A DNA stretch of 64,000 nt from Bordetella parapertussis (GTDB taxonomy: Bacteria > Pseudomonadota > Gammaproteobacteria > Burkholderiales > SG8-41): positions 124,001 to 188,000 of the forward strand of contig CAMATZ010000003.1 in the NCBI GenBank assembly GCA_945861275.1, written 5' to 3'. The first letter of the stretch is position 1; the number at the start of each line of letters is the position of its first letter. Position numbers and translations under genes: made by a program. The notes under the pieces are model-generated. The model was not told where the DNA came from. It ran no database searches and saw only the letters and a program-made list of their open reading frames with translations. Shown one piece after another: positions 1 to 14,287 of the stretch.

Positions 1-405
1 CAGCAGCGCCGCGCCTTCATAGATTTGATAAAACGGGTTGGGACACACCACCACCGGATCGGGCTTGCGTACGTCGATCACGGCTTGCGCGAACGCAAAC
101 AGGGCTTCGCGGCTGCCGTTTACCGGGATCACCTGGGTGTGCGGATCAACGCTGACTTGATAGCGCTGCCGCAGCCACTTCGCGATGGCGCTGCGTAACT
201 CCGGCTGACCAGCGGTGGCCGGATAACTTGCCATGCCGGCAAGGTTGTCGATCAGCGACTGCTTGATGAAATCCGGCGTGGGATGTCGTGGCTCGCCGAT
301 GTAGAGCGCAATGGGCGTGAGATCGGGATTCGGCGTAGCGCCTTCCAGCAGCGCACTGAGCTTTTGAAACGAATAGCTCTGCAGTCTGTCCAGATCGGGA
401 TTCAA
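1..405 (-). CDS. dapC: Succinyldiaminopimelate aminotransferase, N-terminal part (runs off the left edge)
   Basis: PLP-dependent class I/II aminotransferase that makes N-succinyl-LL-diaminopimelate for lysine and peptidoglycan. Only the first 135 codons are in the window. The visible N-terminus reads MNPDLDRLQSYSFQKL, then YIGEPRHPTPDF and the glycine-rich PVNGSREALFAF of fold type I aminotransferases. The start is a TTG at 405-403, chosen because the family typically begins MNP(D/K)L and because an AAGG lies about 8 nt upstream. It lies downstream of queF on the same strand, 139 bp away. The assignment to DapC rather than another aminotransferase rests on the N-terminus and on the common betaproteobacterial linkage of dapC with smc; the catalytic lysine is outside the window. 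Confidence 0.8.
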   Translation of the reverse strand, partial: MNPDLDRLQSYSFQKLSALLEGATPNPDLTPIALYIGEPRHPTPDFIKQSLIDNLAGMASYPATAGQPELRSAIAKWLRQRYQVSVDPHTQVIPVNGSREALFAFAQAVIDVRKPDPVVVCPNPFYQIYEGAALL

Positions 406-544
406 CGCTGGCCTTCGGCTATCCACCCGGCGCGCGCCGCACTCGCGGCTGCGGGTAAGGGGTGCGGGGGAATGAGCGCCAGTGAGCGCAACGTGAGGAT
501 TATAAAGCGAAAAGTTTTTTCGCCCGTGTTGTCAGCGCGCATGG

Positions 545-961
545 TCAACGGGTATTGGGTGGTGTCGGGGCTGTCGCGTACCCGGGCAGCCTGGTGTTGT
601 TCCAGCCGCGCCGTGCGTACTCGGCGACGACGGTGGTGAAAATGCCGCCGCGCACGTAAAAATGCGCCGCGAGGCGCATGAAGCGCGGCTGCAGCGCCAA
701 AGTCAAATCATCGAGTATTTGATGGGTTACGGCTTCGTGATAGGTGCCCTGGTTGCGAAACGCCCCCATGTAAAGTTTCAAACTTTTTAATTCGACGCAG
801 CGTTTATCGGGCACATAATCCAGCACCAAAGTGGCGAAATCCGGCTGCCCGGTTTTTGGACAAAGACAAGTAAATTCAGGAATTTCCATGTGAATCCGGT
901 AGTCGCGGCGCGGCGCCGGATTGACAAAAGTTTCGAGCTGTTTTGAGGGCTTGGCGGGCAT
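545..961 (-). CDS. queF: NADPH-dependent 7-cyano-7-deazaguanine reductase
   Basis: Reduces preQ0 to preQ1 in queuosine synthesis (cytosolic, NADPH-dependent). The 138-residue length fits the short, unimodular type I QueF. The catalytic region [10 protein letters not shown] holds the nucleophilic Cys34 and the acid Asp41. The QueF signature ELKSLK follows at about residues 57-62 and leads into the substrate-binding FRNQGTYHE segment. ATG start at 961. It is divergent from smc, so the stretch up to 1047 carries both promoters; a TAGAAT at about 993 is a possible -10 for smc but has no clear -35. dapC lies downstream on the same strand. Confident call. Confidence 0.95.
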   Translation of the reverse strand: MPAKPSKQLETFVNPAPRRDYRIHMEIPEFTCLCPKTGQPDFATLVLDYVPDKRCVELKSLKLYMGAFRNQGTYHEAVTHQILDDLTLALQPRFMRLAAHFYVRGGIFTTVVAEYARRGWNNTRLPGYATAPTPPNTR

Positions 962-1047
962 TATTCGCGAGGGAGGTTCACTGAGAATCGGTTAGAATAG
1001 CGCGCTGGAATTTGACTCCGGATTATAACCTTTGCCGAAGCTGGAAA

Positions 1048-4000
1048 TTGCGCCTCACTCATATCAATCTCGCAGGCTTCAAATCATTCGTCGATCCCAC
1101 ACAGATTCCGGTGCCGGGGCAACTGGTCGGCATTGTCGGCCCAAACGGCTGCGGTAAATCCAATGTGATCGATGCGGTCCGCTGGGTGCTGGGCGAAACT
1201 TCTGCGCGTCATTTGCGCGGCGCCACCATGCAGGACGTGCTGTTTAACGGCTCCAGCGAACGCAAGCCGGTCAACCGCGCAAGTGTCGAACTGCTGTTCG
1301 ACAACAGTCTGGGCAAAGCCGGGGGGCAGTGGTCCGCGTACGGTGAAATTTCCGTCAAGCGCGTGCTAGAGCGCGACAGTGATTCCGCGTATTACATCAA
1401 CAATATTCCCGTGCGGCGGCGCGATATTGCCGATATTTTTCTGGGTACCGGCCTCGGTGCGCGCGCGTATGCGATCATTGAGCAGGGCATGATTTCACGT
1501 GTGATCGAGGCCAAACCCGAAGAATTGCGGGTGTTTCTCGAAGAAGCAGCGGGTGTTTCCAAATACCGCGAGCGGCGGCGTGAAACGGAAGCCCGCTTGA
1601 AGGACACGCGTGAAAATCTGCTGCGCGTGGATGACATTCGTCAGGAGCTGGTGAAGCAACTCGAGCATCTGCAGGCGCAAGCCGAAGTCGCGCGCCAGTA
1701 TCACCAGCTGCAGGGCGAGCTCGGCACGTCGCAGAGTTTGTTGTGGTTCACGCGCAAAAAAGAAGCGGTGGCCGCTCGCGCGCGTTATGCGCGCGAAGTC
1801 GAGCGCGCCGGGGTCGAACTCGAAGCGGAAACCGCGCGCCTGCGCGAGGCCGAAAAACGCCTTGAACAACTGCGCAGCGAACACTATCAGGCGGGAGACG
1901 CGTTGCATGCGTGTCAAGGCGCGCTTTATGAATCCAATGCCGAGGTCGCGAGGCTGGAACAGCAAATTACCCATGTGCGCGAAAATCGCGCGCGTATCGA
2001 ACATTATATGGACACGCTGCGTTCGCAGCGGGATGAAAACCAGGCGCAGCTGTTGGCCGCGCAGCGCGGGCTGGACGAATCGCGCGACGCGCGCGCGCAC
2101 GCGGACACACGGCTGAGCGCGAGTGCGACGGCGGTGGCTGCGCAAGCCGAAAAGCTGCCGTTGGCCGAGGCAGCGCATCGCGCCAGTTATGAGCAGCGCG
2201 ATGCGGCGCAGCTGAGTCTTGCGCAGGTGCAGCAGCGCCTGCAAGTCGAGCACACCCAAAGCGGCCACGCCGCGCGCCTGCTGGAACAGTTCGCGCAACG
2301 TGAGCTCCGTTTGAGCGGCGAACGCCATGCACTGACGATGGTGGAACCTGTTTTGCTGGAGCAATTGAGTGCGCACACACAACACTGCGAGCAACAGCTT
2401 GCCGAGCAGCGCGCGCGGCTGCAGCGCAGCGAACAGCGCATCCCGCAATTGGAGCAGACGGCGCGCGAGCGGCAGACGGAACTGGATACGGCGGCGCAAA
2501 AAGTTGCCGCCGTGCAAGCGCGTATAGAAGCGCTGTCGCAGTTGCAGGCCAAACTCGCCAGGGGCGCGAACGGCGCGGCTATGGAAGGCTGGCTTGCCGG
2601 ATGCCATTTTGATAAATCACCGCGACTCTGGCAGGGCATTGAAATTGCCGCGGGTTGGGAAGATGCGCTGGAAGCCGTGCTGCGCGAGCGTTTGAACGGT
2701 ATCGCGCCCGACCCTGTGGATAGTGCCGCGGGGTGGTTAACCGAAGCGCCACCGGGAAAATTGACCGTAATAGATTTGCACGACGGTGCTGCGGCGGCCA
2801 GCCCGCAAGATACGCAAGGTTGGGCGCAACTCAAGCCGCTCAAAGACTATGTCATCTGCCGCGATGCGCGTCTGCAGGCAGTGGTGAATGAGTGGCTGCA
2901 TGGCGTGTACACGGTTTCTGATAGCGCAGCGGGCATGGCGCAGCGTGCGCAATTGCCACCCGGCACTACGCTGGTGTCCGCGAATGGTTATGTGTTTACG
3001 CGCCACAGTGTGAGTTTTCACGCGCCCGACAGCGAATTGCATGGAGTATTGTCGAGGCAGCGCGACATTGAAAAAGGGGCCGCTGATCTGCAACTACTGA
3101 TGGCGGCGGCGGACAGTTCGAAAACCAGCGTGGCACAAGCGCAGGCTGCGATTGATCAGTGCCGCGGCGAAACCGCCGAATTGCGGCAGGCCGTAAATCA
3201 GGCGCTGAGTGCGTTTCATGCTGCGCAAGTCGCAGCCGTTCGCGCCTCAGAGCAGGCACAGCGTGCCACCCAACGGGGCGAACAAATCGCCAGCGAATTG
3301 GCGGAGATTGTGGCTCTGGCGGCGGCCGAGACTGCGAATCGCCTTAACGCCGAGACCGCCATCGCTCAGTTGCAATCCGAATGCACTGCGTTTTCCGCAC
3401 AAGTGGAGCAATCCGCCGCCAGCCATCGCAGCGCAGAGGCCGCGCTTAATGCGCAACGGCAGTTACTCGAAGGCGCGCGTCAGGCGCAGCAGGAAGCTGA
3501 GTTTGCGAGAAAAACAGTTCTCAATAAAATCAATGAGATAGATCAATCCATTCAGCGTTTAAGCGCCTCTATTTCGGCGCTCGAAACCAGCCTTGGCGAT
3601 TCGGAGCATGACTTGTCGGGTTACGATGAAGCGCCGTGGCAAACGCAACTACAGCGCATGCTCGAAATACGGGTAACGCGCGAACAGGCGCTGGCGCAGG
3701 CTCGTGACGTGCTGGAAGGCATGGAAACGCAGTTGCGCGGCGTCGAGCAGGAGCGCATTAGCTGCGAGCAAAAACTCGGGCCGTTGCGCGAGCGCATCGC
3801 CGAGGTGCGTTTGAAGGAGCAGGAGGCGCGCATCACCGAAGAGCAATACGCGCAGCAACTGTTCGACGCCGGCGCCGACGAAGCGGCGTTGGCGGCGCTG
3901 CTCGAGAAAGGCACGCGCTCGCATGCCCTGCAAGCGGAAATCAATCGCCTCGGCGAGGAAATTCGTGCGCTGGGGGCGGTTAATCTTGCCGCGCTCGAAG

Positions 4001-4587
4001 AATTGACAGCGGCCACCGAGCGCCGCGATTACCTGGATGCGCAGTCACGCGACCTGACCGATGCCATGGCCACGCTTGAAGACGCGATACGCCGCATCGA
4101 CCGTGACACGCGCGAACGGCTGCAGACCACTTTTGATGAGGTTAACCGGCATTTTGCCGAGATGTTCCCCGCCTTGTTCGGCGGCGGACAGGCCAAACTG
4201 ACGCTGACCGGCGAGGAAATCCTCGACTGCGGCGTGCATGTCACCGCGCAGCCGCCGGGCAAGAAAACCGCTTCCATACATTTGCTCTCGGGTGGCGAAA
4301 AAGCGCTGACCGCGCTGGCGCTGGTGTTCGCGATATTCCGTTTAAATCCCGCGCCGTTTTGCCTGCTGGATGAGGTGGACGCGCCGCTGGATGACACCAA
4401 CACCGAACGCTTTTGCGATCTGGTGAAAAAAATGTCGGACCATTCGCAGTTTCTGTTTATCAGCCACAACAAAATCACCATGGAAATGGCCCAACAGCTG
4501 CTCGGTATCACCATGCAGGAAGCGGGTGTATCGCGCGTGGTGGCGGTGGATATCGAGGAAGCGATGAAGTTATCCGAGGCCGCGTGA
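1048..4587 (+). CDS. smc: Chromosome segregation ATPase SMC
   Basis: Condensin-type ATPase that organises and segregates the chromosome. Walker A (GPNGCGKSN) is at residues 31-39. Long coiled coils flank a hinge at roughly residues 500-660. The ABC signature LSGGEKALTALAL is near residue 1080 and Walker B CLLDEVDAPLDD near 1106. The size, 1179 residues, is typical. The frame is open to a TTG at 1012, but I prefer the TTG at 1048, which gives the family N-terminus MRLTHINLAGFKSFVD and has GAAG just upstream; translation from 1012 would add 12 residues. zipA follows after 19 bp and ligA after that, so the three form one transcription unit linking chromosome segregation, division and replication. 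Confidence 0.95.
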   Translation: MRLTHINLAGFKSFVDPTQIPVPGQLVGIVGPNGCGKSNVIDAVRWVLGETSARHLRGATMQDVLFNGSSERKPVNRASVELLFDNSLGKAGGQWSAYGEISVKRVLERDSDSAYYINNIPVRRRDIADIFLGTGLGARAYAIIEQGMISRVIEAKPEELRVFLEEAAGVSKYRERRRETEARLKDTRENLLRVDDIRQELVKQLEHLQAQAEVARQYHQLQGELGTSQSLLWFTRKKEAVAARARYAREVERAGVELEAETARLREAEKRLEQLRSEHYQAGDALHACQGALYESNAEVARLEQQITHVRENRARIEHYMDTLRSQRDENQAQLLAAQRGLDESRDARAHADTRLSASATAVAAQAEKLPLAEAAHRASYEQRDAAQLSLAQVQQRLQVEHTQSGHAARLLEQFAQRELRLSGERHALTMVEPVLLEQLSAHTQHCEQQLAEQRARLQRSEQRIPQLEQTARERQTELDTAAQKVAAVQARIEALSQLQAKLARGANGAAMEGWLAGCHFDKSPRLWQGIEIAAGWEDALEAVLRERLNGIAPDPVDSAAGWLTEAPPGKLTVIDLHDGAAAASPQDTQGWAQLKPLKDYVICRDARLQAVVNEWLHGVYTVSDSAAGMAQRAQLPPGTTLVSANGYVFTRHSVSFHAPDSELHGVLSRQRDIEKGAADLQLLMAAADSSKTSVAQAQAAIDQCRGETAELRQAVNQALSAFHAAQVAAVRASEQAQRATQRGEQIASELAEIVALAAAETANRLNAETAIAQLQSECTAFSAQVEQSAASHRSAEAALNAQRQLLEGARQAQQEAEFARKTVLNKINEIDQSIQRLSASISALETSLGDSEHDLSGYDEAPWQTQLQRMLEIRVTREQALAQARDVLEGMETQLRGVEQERISCEQKLGPLRERIAEVRLKEQEARITEEQYAQQLFDAGADEAALAALLEKGTRSHALQAEINRLGEEIRALGAVNLAALEELTAATERRDYLDAQSRDLTDAMATLEDAIRRIDRDTRERLQTTFDEVNRHFAEMFPALFGGGQAKLTLTGEEILDCGVHVTAQPPGKKTASIHLLSGGEKALTALALVFAIFRLNPAPFCLLDEVDAPLDDTNTERFCDLVKKMSDHSQFLFISHNKITMEMAQQLLGITMQEAGVSRVVAVDIEEAMKLSEAA

Positions 4588-4606
4588 TTCCAGCGACGGT
4601 CACGCC

Positions 4607-7734
<3,128 letters not shown>

Positions 7735-7746
7735 GCAGTGTCGCTG

Positions 7747-7776
7747 TAACTAATTGTTTTTATTAATAAAATTTCA
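7747..7776 (+). repeat. AT-rich TARCTAWTTGTTTTT motif, copy 1
   Basis: Begins TAACTAATTGTTTTT and runs on in A/T only, between ligA and the phosphoribosyltransferase. Near-identical 15-mers occur at 14041, 54303 and, inverted inside senA, at 30219-30233. Because it ends at the ATG at 7777, that gene has no visible Shine-Dalgarno. Confidence 0.5.
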
Positions 7777-8334
7777 ATGAAGCCTACGCCTGATCAAGCT
7801 CTGGCGATGCTGCAATCGGCGCAGGAAGTGTGTTCGGCAGCAGTGGTGACGGTGGCCGTGACACGCATCGCAGCCGAGCTCAAACTCGCCTTAAGCGGTG
7901 CGCATCCGCTGGTGCTGTGCGTGATGCGCGGCGCACTGGTGTTTGCGGGGCAACTGTTGCCGCAACTGGATTTCCCTCTGGAACTGGATACGCTGGACGT
8001 GACGCGCTATCACGATGCCACGCGCGGCGGCGAACTGATTTTCCGGCACCTGCCGGCAACGCCGGTGACGGGGCGCACGGTGTTGCTGCTCGATGATATC
8101 CTTGACCAGGGCGTGACCTTGGCGGCGCTGCGTGACAAACTGCTTGCACTGGGCGCGGCGCGGGTGCTGATTGCGGTGTTCGCGCGCAAGCATACCGGCC
8201 GCGCCACGCCGGTTAGCGCGGATTTTTTCGGCGTGGATTTACCGAATCGCTATGTGTTTGGGTTTGGCATGGATGTGCATGGCTACTGGCGCAATTTGCC
8301 GGCAGTTTATGCGCTGAATGATCGATGGGATTAA
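7777..8334 (+). CDS. hpt: Hypoxanthine-guanine phosphoribosyltransferase
   Basis: Purine salvage: transfers the phosphoribosyl group of PRPP to hypoxanthine or guanine. The PRPP-binding motif is VLLLDDILDQGVTL (about residues 107-120), where most relatives have DTG instead of DQG. The N-terminal LCVMRGALVFAGQL and the C-terminal ADFFGVDLPNRYVFGFGMD (base-binding loop) are typical. 185 residues. The stretch before the ATG is AT-rich and lacks an obvious ribosome site. galU follows after 18 bp and a methylthioinosine phosphorylase after that; the latter releases hypoxanthine, which this enzyme could recycle. Guanine versus hypoxanthine preference cannot be read from the sequence. Confidence 0.9.
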   Translation: MKPTPDQALAMLQSAQEVCSAAVVTVAVTRIAAELKLALSGAHPLVLCVMRGALVFAGQLLPQLDFPLELDTLDVTRYHDATRGGELIFRHLPATPVTGRTVLLLDDILDQGVTLAALRDKLLALGAARVLIAVFARKHTGRATPVSADFFGVDLPNRYVFGFGMDVHGYWRNLPAVYALNDRWD

Positions 8335-8352
8335 TCACAGGAAGGTATTTTC

Positions 8353-9246
8353 GTGAAAGTCAGAAAAGCGGTGTTTCCGGTAGCCGGTCTGGGCACGCGG
8401 TTTTTGCCCGCGACCAAGGCCAGCCCCAAAGAGATGATGCCGATCGTGGACAAGCCGCTGATCCAGTATGCAGTCGAGGAGGCGATAGCCGCCGGCATAA
8501 CGGAATTGATATTTGTCACAGGGCGCGGCAAGCGCGCCATCGAGGATCACTTTGATCGTGCGATAGAGCTGGAAGTGGCGCTCGAGCAGCGCCACAACCG
8601 GCAGCTGCTCAAGATGGTCAGAAACATTCTTCCCGCGAACGTGTCGTGCAGCTATGTGCGGCAGGTCAATCCGCTGGGGCTGGGGCACGCGGTGTTGTGC
8701 GCGGCGCCGCTGGTGGGTAATGAGCCCTTTGCCGTGCTGCTTGCCGATGATCTGATCGATGCCCAAACGCCGGCGCTCAAACAAATGGTGACGCAATTCA
8801 ACCACCACGGGCGCACCATACTCGCAGTGGAGAAAGTTCCGCATGACCAGACGCGCCAGTACGGCATCGTCAAGGTCAAAGGCAACCCATCCAGACTATG
8901 CGCGATTACGCAGATCGTTGAAAAACCCGCGCCTGAAAACGCACCCTCGAATTTGGGCGTCGTCGGCCGTTATATTCTTCTGCCCAGCATCTTCGATCAT
9001 CTGCGGGCGCTGCGTCCCGCGGCCGGCAGGGAGTTGCAATTGACCGATGCGATTTCCAGCCTCATCAGCGTGGAAGCGGCTTACGCCTATCCATTTGAAG
9101 GCGTGCGTTACGATTGCGGCAGCAAATTGGGTTATGTGAAAGCGAATCTCGCTTATGCACTGGCGCACCCGGAAATCGGCGCGGAGTTTCGCAATTACAT
9201 TGTTCGCGGCGCGTGGAAACGCCAATCTGCCAAGGCAGCGCGGTAG
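8353..9246 (+). CDS. galU: UTP-glucose-1-phosphate uridylyltransferase
   Basis: Makes UDP-glucose for surface polysaccharides and lipopolysaccharide. The nucleotide-binding signature [18 protein letters not shown] starts at residue 11; VEKP and the family's DAISSL segment follow. 297 residues is the normal length. The start is a GTG at 8353 with a good AGGAAGG about 8 nt upstream (8339-8345). It is probably co-transcribed with the phosphoribosyltransferase before it and the phosphorylase 9 bp after it. Confidence 0.96.
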   Translation: MKVRKAVFPVAGLGTRFLPATKASPKEMMPIVDKPLIQYAVEEAIAAGITELIFVTGRGKRAIEDHFDRAIELEVALEQRHNRQLLKMVRNILPANVSCSYVRQVNPLGLGHAVLCAAPLVGNEPFAVLLADDLIDAQTPALKQMVTQFNHHGRTILAVEKVPHDQTRQYGIVKVKGNPSRLCAITQIVEKPAPENAPSNLGVVGRYILLPSIFDHLRALRPAAGRELQLTDAISSLISVEAAYAYPFEGVRYDCGSKLGYVKANLAYALAHPEIGAEFRNYIVRGAWKRQSAKAAR

Positions 9247-10521
<1,275 letters not shown>

Positions 10522-10525
<4 letters not shown>

Positions 10526-13122
10526 ACTTTCAGCGTTTCGATCAACTCGTTTTGCATACGCACGACTTGTTTCGGGTCGCTCAGCGTGTCGCCGGTAATC
10601 AAAAACGTATCTTCGGCGCGCGCGCCGAGCGTGTTGACTTTGGCGGTGTGCAGACTGATGCCATAAGCCAGAAATATGCGCGCAATGCGTGACAGCAATC
10701 CCGGCCGGTCGCCGGCTATGATGGACAGCACGTGATAGACGCCGCGCTCGTCTTTCTGAATGTTGACTTCGGGTGAAATGGGGAAATGCCGAAGTTGGCG
10801 TGAGAGGCGTGCGGTGGTCAACGCCGGCAATGGCGCTTTGAGACGCAGCCGTTCGCCCAGTTCATGTTCGATGTAGGCGGTAAGAGCGCGGTAGTCGACG
10901 CTGTCGTTGCCTGCATCCTGCACCTGAAAGGTGTCCAGCGCATAGCCATAGTGCGCGGTGTAGATGCGCGCTTCGTGAATGTTGTAGCGCATGCCTTCGA
11001 AAAATCCGCATATGCGCGCGAACAACTCGTGCTGATCCGCGGCATAAACCATCACTTGCAGTCCTTCGCCGGCGCGTGAAGGCCGCGCCTTGATCACCGG
11101 AACAGGAGACTGCGCGCGATAGTAGAGCATGCGCGTGTGCCAGGCGATTTCCTGCGCGTCGTGACGCAGAAAATAGGCAGTGTCGAGTTTGCGCCAGAAG
11201 GTGTCGATGGCGGCATCGTCGATGGCGTAAAGCTGTAACGTGGCGCGCGCTTCGTCTTGCCGCGCGCGCTGGCTGTTTTCGATGGTGGGCGCGGTGCCGG
11301 CGAGGCGGCGTTGCGCGATCAAAAACAGATCTTCGAGCAGCTTGCCTTTCCAGGCATTCCAGACTTTGGGACTGGTGCCGCGGATGTCGGCGACGGTCAG
11401 CAGATAAAGCGCGATCAGCTGCCGTTGCGTCACCACTTTGGCTGCGAAGGTCTGAATGACTTCGGGATCGGACAAGTCCTGCTTCTGCGCCGTGCTCGAC
11501 ATCATCAGGTGCTGTTCGACCAGCCATACCACCAGCGCGCAGTCAGCGGCGGACAAGCCGTGCGCTTGGCAAAAGCGCGCCGCATCCGCCTTGCCGAGAG
11601 AGGAATGATCGCCACCGCGGCCCTTGGCGATGTCGTGAAACAGCCCGGCGAGATACAGCACTTCGGGTTTGTCGAACTCGGAGAGCAGGCGGCTGCACAA
11701 CGGGAATTCATGCGCGAGTTCGGGCACCGCGAAGCGGCGCAGATTGCGAATCACACGCAGAATGTGTTCATCCACCGTGTAGACGTGATACAGATCGTGT
11801 TGCATCTGGCCCACGATCCTGCCAAACGCGGGCAGGTAGCTGCCGAGGATGCCGAGCTGGTTCATGCGGCGCAGTTCGCGCACCACCCGTGTAGGGCTAC
11901 GCAGGATTTCGAGAAACTGTGCGCGATGGCGCGGTTCGCGCCGGTAGGCGGGGCCGATGAGCTTTCCAGCACGCCACAACGCACGCAAGGTGTTGGCGCC
12001 TATGCCTTTGATTTCAGGGTGTTTTTGCAGCAGCAGAAAAGTCTCGAGTATGGCTTCGGGATGTTTTTCGTACACGTCATCACGGCGTATGGCGAGCACT
12101 TCGTTGCGTAATCCGAAACGTTCAGCGGTTTGTTCGGTGAGGGCCAGCAGTTTGATATTGCGCGCGCCGGTGAGGCGCGAGCGCAGATTTTGCTGCACGA
12201 TGTTGTCGATCTGCGAGACCGCTTTGGTGCTTTGATAATAACGCTGCATCAATTGCTCGCTGGCGAGCCGGTGTGCGCGGTTGGTCAGGCCAAATTGCTG
12301 CGCCAGCGCGGACTGCAGATCGAAGATCAAGCGGTCTTCACGCCGGCCCGCCAAATAATGCAAACGAATGCGCAGCAGTTGAAGAAAACGCTCGTGCCGC
12401 TGAATAGCGCGTGATTCGCTTTCGGTAATGACGCCGCGGCGCACCAGATCACGCCAGCTCTTGCCGTAGCCCGAGGCGCGCGCGATCCACAGAATATGGT
12501 GCAGATCGCGCAACCCGCCGGCCCGCTCCTTGACATTGGGTTCGAGGTTGGTTTCCTCGAAGCGCGTGTGGCGCTGGCGCTGTTCCAGGCGTTTGGCCTG
12601 CATGAACGCCAGCGGCTCCAGCACGTGCGTGGTGGCCTCGACGAATTGTTTGTAGAGTTTGCGATCGCCCGCGAGCCAGCGTGATTCCAGCATATTGGTT
12701 TGCACGGTAATGTCCTGTCGTGCAATTTCCACGCATTCGTCCACCGTGCGCACGCTGTGACCGGTGTCGAGGCCCACATCCCACCAGGCGCCCACCAGCC
12801 GTTGCAGTTTTTCCTGCAACATATCGTCGGCCGGGGCATCCAGCAAAATCAGCAGATCGATGTCGGAGTGCGGAAAAAGTTGTCCGCGCGCGTAGCCGCC
12901 CACAGCCACCAACGCCAGTCCCGCGGGAAGTTCGTGTGATTGCCAGATGCGGCGCAACAATTCATCAATCAGCGCGCAATGCTGGCGAAACAGATCCGCA
13001 GCGGCGGGTTTGGCCTCGAACGCCGCGCGCAGACCGGCGCGACCGGCTACCAGCAGCTGCCGGTAGTTTTCCGTGGCTGACGGCGCGCTGGTCTGGGCTA
13101 GAGCTGGCGCTGTGCCCGACAT
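10522..13122 (-). CDS. glnD: Bifunctional uridylyltransferase/uridylyl-removing enzyme GlnD
   Basis: Nitrogen sensor that uridylylates PII when glutamine is low and removes UMP when it is high. Order: nucleotidyltransferase domain with GGYARG and the metal-binding SDIDLL (about residues 74-90), central HD domain with [14 protein letters not shown], and two C-terminal ACT domains ([20 protein letters not shown] and [22 protein letters not shown]) that bind glutamine. 866 residues. The frame is open to 13179, but the ATG at 13122, 4 nt past the map stop, gives the better-spaced start. map and glnD form one minus-strand unit. Confidence 0.95.
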
Positions 13123-13126
13123 GGTG

Positions 13127-13924
13127 TCAGGCCGCCGCGGGTTCGGCGGGCATGCCGGGTGAAACGGTGAGCACTTCAAAACCGCTATCGGTGACCAGCA
13201 CGGTGTGCTCCCATTGTGCTGAAAGGCTGTGATCTTTGGTGACTATGGTCCAGCCATCGGCGAGGCCACGGATGTCGGCACGGCCCGCGTTAATCATCGG
13301 CTCCACGGTAAACGTCATGCCGGCGCTGAGCGGCACGCCGGTGCCGGGGCGTCCGTAATGCACTACCTGCGGTTCTTCGTGAAATTTTTTGCCGATGCCG
13401 TGGCCACAGAACTCGCGCACCACGCTAAAGCCGTTGCCTTCCGCATAACTTTGTATGGCATGTCCCACATCACCCAGACGCGCCCCGGGCGCAACCGCGC
13501 GGATGCCGCGCCACATGCATTGGTAGGTGATCTCGCACAGTCGTCTGGCTTGTATGGACGGCGCCCCGACGTAAAACATGCGGCTGGTGTCGCCGTGGTA
13601 GCCGTCTTTAATCACGGTGATGTCGATATTGACGATGTCGCCGTTTTTCAGCTTTTTTTCGCCGGGAATGCCGTGACAGATGACATGGTTTACGGAAGTG
13701 CAGATCGACTTCGGGTACGGCGAATATCCGGGCGGGCAATAGTTAAGCGGCGCGGGTATGGTTTTTTGCTCGTTCACGATGTAATCGTGACAGAGCTGGT
13801 CGATTTCGTTGGTGGTGCGGCCAGCGGTGACGAAGGGGGCGATAAAATCGAGCACTTCGGCGGCGAGTTTGCCCGCGATGCGCATCTTTTCGATGTCTTC
13901 GGCGGATTTGATTTCGATGGGCAT
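13127..13924 (-). CDS. map: Methionine aminopeptidase, type I
   Basis: Removes the initiator methionine after deformylation. The pita-bread metalloprotease ligands are visible in VNIDITVIKDGYHGDTS (two Asp), GHGIGKKFHEEP (His), MTFTVEPM (Glu) and QWEHTVLV (Glu and the following strand). 265 residues from the ATG at 13924 (MPIEIKSAEDIEKMR), which matches the family; the longer frame to 14023 adds an unconserved extension. It is divergent from rpsB, the ancestral arrangement map | rpsB-tsf. It works with def, located just beyond glnD. Confidence 0.96.
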   Translation of the reverse strand: MPIEIKSAEDIEKMRIAGKLAAEVLDFIAPFVTAGRTTNEIDQLCHDYIVNEQKTIPAPLNYCPPGYSPYPKSICTSVNHVICHGIPGEKKLKNGDIVNIDITVIKDGYHGDTSRMFYVGAPSIQARRLCEITYQCMWRGIRAVAPGARLGDVGHAIQSYAEGNGFSVVREFCGHGIGKKFHEEPQVVHYGRPGTGVPLSAGMTFTVEPMINAGRADIRGLADGWTIVTKDHSLSAQWEHTVLVTDSGFEVLTVSPGMPAEPAAA

Positions 13925-14040
13925 GCGGTGTTCGTGCGAACGCACGGTGAGTCTTGGCGAAGGCGGGTATTGTATTTCAGAATGCACTGAATCGAATTTG
14001 GCGCCGTGAGATAAGTGAAGCAAAGCAAAATGGAAATGGA

Positions 14041-14069
14041 TAACTATTTGTTTTTAAATACGATTAAAG
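14041..14069 (+). repeat. AT-rich TARCTAWTTGTTTTT motif, copy 2
   Basis: Begins TAACTATTTGTTTTT and continues AT-rich. The first 15 bases are identical to the inverted copy inside senA (30219-30233) and one base away from the copies at 7747 and 54303. It lies about 60 bp upstream of the candidate rpsB promoter. Confidence 0.5.
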
Positions 14070-14101
14070 GGTTGGAGGCAAGCTTTCGCATGAATGAACG
14101 C

Positions 14102-14131
14102 TTGAGGGCCGGCAAATTTTCGTGCTAAAAT
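14102..14131 (+). promoter_or_regulatory. Candidate sigma-70 promoter for rpsB-tsf
   Basis: TTGAGG (14102-14107), an 18-bp spacer and TAAAAT (14126-14131). It is the best match in the region between map and rpsB and would give a leader of about 150 nt, long enough to include the pseudoknot. Assigned by eye from consensus only. Confidence 0.45.
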
Positions 14132-14198
14132 AACGAGTTATCTCAATTCGGGATTGTCAGTGGCGGTCATTGGCAAACCGGTGAGTTAAAAATACGCA

Positions 14199-14280
14199 CA
14201 TCCGCCCCGCAGGTTTGCATTTGGGTGTCCCTAGAGAACTTTTGGGATATTGGCGGATGGAGGCTCAACCCAAACAGGAG
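14199..14280 (+). promoter_or_regulatory. Structured rpsB leader, predicted pseudoknot at the ribosome site
   Basis: CATCCGCC (14199-14206) pairs perfectly with GGCGGATG (14252-14259). Inside that hairpin an inner TCCC/GGGA stem can form (14228-14231 with 14244-14247). TTTGGGT (14220-14226), inside the outer loop, is complementary to ACCCAAA (14268-14274), just downstream of the stem and just before AGGAG (14276-14280), so a pseudoknot is possible. In gamma- and betaproteobacteria the rpsB leader is known to be a conserved structured target of S2 autoregulation; that this is the same element is an inference from position and fold. Confidence 0.6.
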
Positions 14281-14287
14281 AAGTGTT

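Larger units (their letters stand above)
13925..14287. other. Divergent map/rpsB intergenic region
   Basis: This 363-bp stretch has no gene. From left to right it holds the 5' region of map, an AT-rich repeat motif at 14041, a candidate sigma-70 promoter at 14102-14131 reading right, and the structured rpsB leader at about 14199-14280. Confidence 0.8.

Noticed and set aside
283-639. 118-residue plus-strand reading frame
   Set aside because: It runs antisense over dapC and the 3' end of queF, has Arg/Ser-rich composition and no family resemblance; both genes beneath it are well supported.
1495-2607. 370-residue minus-strand frame within smc
   Set aside because: Arg/Leu/Gln-rich shadow typical of GC-rich coding DNA, fully inside smc.
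11257-12111. 284-residue plus-strand frame within glnD
   Set aside because: Antisense to the conserved HD region of glnD; shadow frame.
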